Assembly: GCF_000092285.1 (NCBI RefSeq)
Contig: NC_014100.1
Coordinates: 1,240,001 to 1,304,000 of the forward strand
DNA from: Caulobacter segnis ATCC 21756
GTDB taxonomy: Bacteria > Pseudomonadota > Alphaproteobacteria > Caulobacterales > Caulobacteraceae
Direction: 5' to 3'
Length of the DNA stretch: 64,000 nt
Shown here: piece by piece, positions 63,795 through 64,000 of the stretch
Layout: each line of letters begins with the position of its first letter
Numbering within the stretch: position 1 is the first letter of the stretch
Made by a program: the position numbers and the translations under genes
The notes under the pieces: model-generated
Database searches by the model: none
Seen by the model: the letters and a program-made list of their open reading frames with translations, nothing else
Told to the model about the DNA's origin: nothing

Positions 63795-64000
63795 GCGATA
63801 TCGATGCGGTAGCTTTCGATGACGGTGTTGGCCAGCAGCTTCTCGCACATGGCCTTGACCTCGGCCTTGGCCTTTTCGGCGTCGGTCTCGGCCAGGTCGA
63901 ACTCGATCACGCGGCCGACACGGGCGTCCTTGACCGAGGGCCAGCCCAGACCATGCAGGGCGTTCTCGACGGCCTTGCCCTGGACGTCGAGCACGCCGGG
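63791..64000 (-). CDS. purS: Phosphoribosylformylglycinamidine synthase subunit PurS (5' end outside window)
   Basis: 69 residues are visible, from PGVLDVQGKAVENALHGLGW to VIESYRIDIA; about ten N-terminal residues lie beyond 64000. PurS bridges PurL and PurQ in the FGAM synthase complex. The DVQGKAVENALHxLG and E-x-Y-x-I-x-I ending are family signatures. It is on the same strand as purQ and purL but separated from purQ by the TetR/P450/rubredoxin/DUF3291 genes. Confidence 0.93.
   Translation of the reverse strand, partial: PGVLDVQGKAVENALHGLGWPSVKDARVGRVIEFDLAETDAEKAKAEVKAMCEKLLANTVIESYRIDIA

Overview
The window looks like chromosomal DNA of a Caulobacter-type alphaproteobacterium (Caulobacterales). 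The evidence is high GC with strong third-position GC bias, the recA-alaS neighbourhood with an alphaproteobacterial SOS box (GAAC-N7-GAAC), two large TonB-dependent receptors, hybrid and HWE-type histidine kinases, a match to the EcfG/SigT general-stress promoter, many TTG/GTG starts, and GC-rich intergenic inverted repeats. I see no prophage, insertion sequence, CRISPR array, rRNA or complete tRNA. Almost all of the window is densely coding core or near-core genome.

Layout. 1-6.3 kb: a truncated SPFH/band-7 lipoprotein gene, then an Lrp/AsnC regulator gene that carries two frame breaks, then a tyrosine (phenylalanine) degradation run: HisC-like aminotransferase, 4-hydroxyphenylpyruvate dioxygenase, homogentisate dioxygenase, fumarylacetoacetase and a translationally coupled Rieske protein. 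6.3-9.5 kb: a small exported protein, a predicted small RNA with its own promoter, operator and terminator, and a minus-strand operon for an exported flavin amine oxidase, a cytochrome c and an exported RidA-like protein. 9.7-20.6 kb: a GNAT acetyltransferase, a TonB receptor, a WYL regulator, rlmJ, a chromate transporter, a helix-hairpin-helix membrane protein, a second acetyltransferase, an NTF2-like protein and a DUF885 peptidase-like protein. 20.6-27.2 kb: an EAL phosphodiesterase divergent from SOS-controlled recA, then an LprI-like protein and alaS. 27.2-34.6 kb: a VOC protein, a lipoprotein, a PepSY/siderophore-receptor pair (iron), an AEC transporter, a DUF2939 protein and icd. 34.8-44.1 kb: a hybrid kinase, a beta-lactamase-fold lipoprotein lacking its catalytic residues, trmJ, a host-attachment-family protein, a DUF1254 protein, and the glutathione-dependent formaldehyde detoxification pair. 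44.2-50 kb: rpsD, a zinc-ribbon protein with htpX, a serine hydrolase, a thioesterase, and bolA / degenerate aldo-keto reductase / grxD. 50-64 kb: an M28 peptidase, two histidine kinases, then purL, purQ and purS on the minus strand. Between purL and purQ lie a nuclease-family gene, a stress-promoter-driven glutamine-rich mini-protein and an S15 hydrolase. Between purQ and purS lie a DUF3291 protein, rubredoxin, a P450 and a TetR regulator.

The most notable non-routine signals are: (i) the roughly 70-nt RNA gene at 6752-6821 (minus) with CUCC-rich loops and a 12-bp palindrome over its -35; (ii) the unusual 55-residue glutamine-rich protein at 58056 behind an exact GGAAC-N16-CGTT promoter; (iii) the exported amine oxidase/cytochrome c/RidA operon; (iv) two apparent pseudoenzymes, an aldo-keto reductase between bolA and grxD and a class A beta-lactamase-like lipoprotein; and (v) the doubly frame-broken Lrp gene, whose flanking promoters share a sequence motif. 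No database search was possible. Family names rest on motif recognition.
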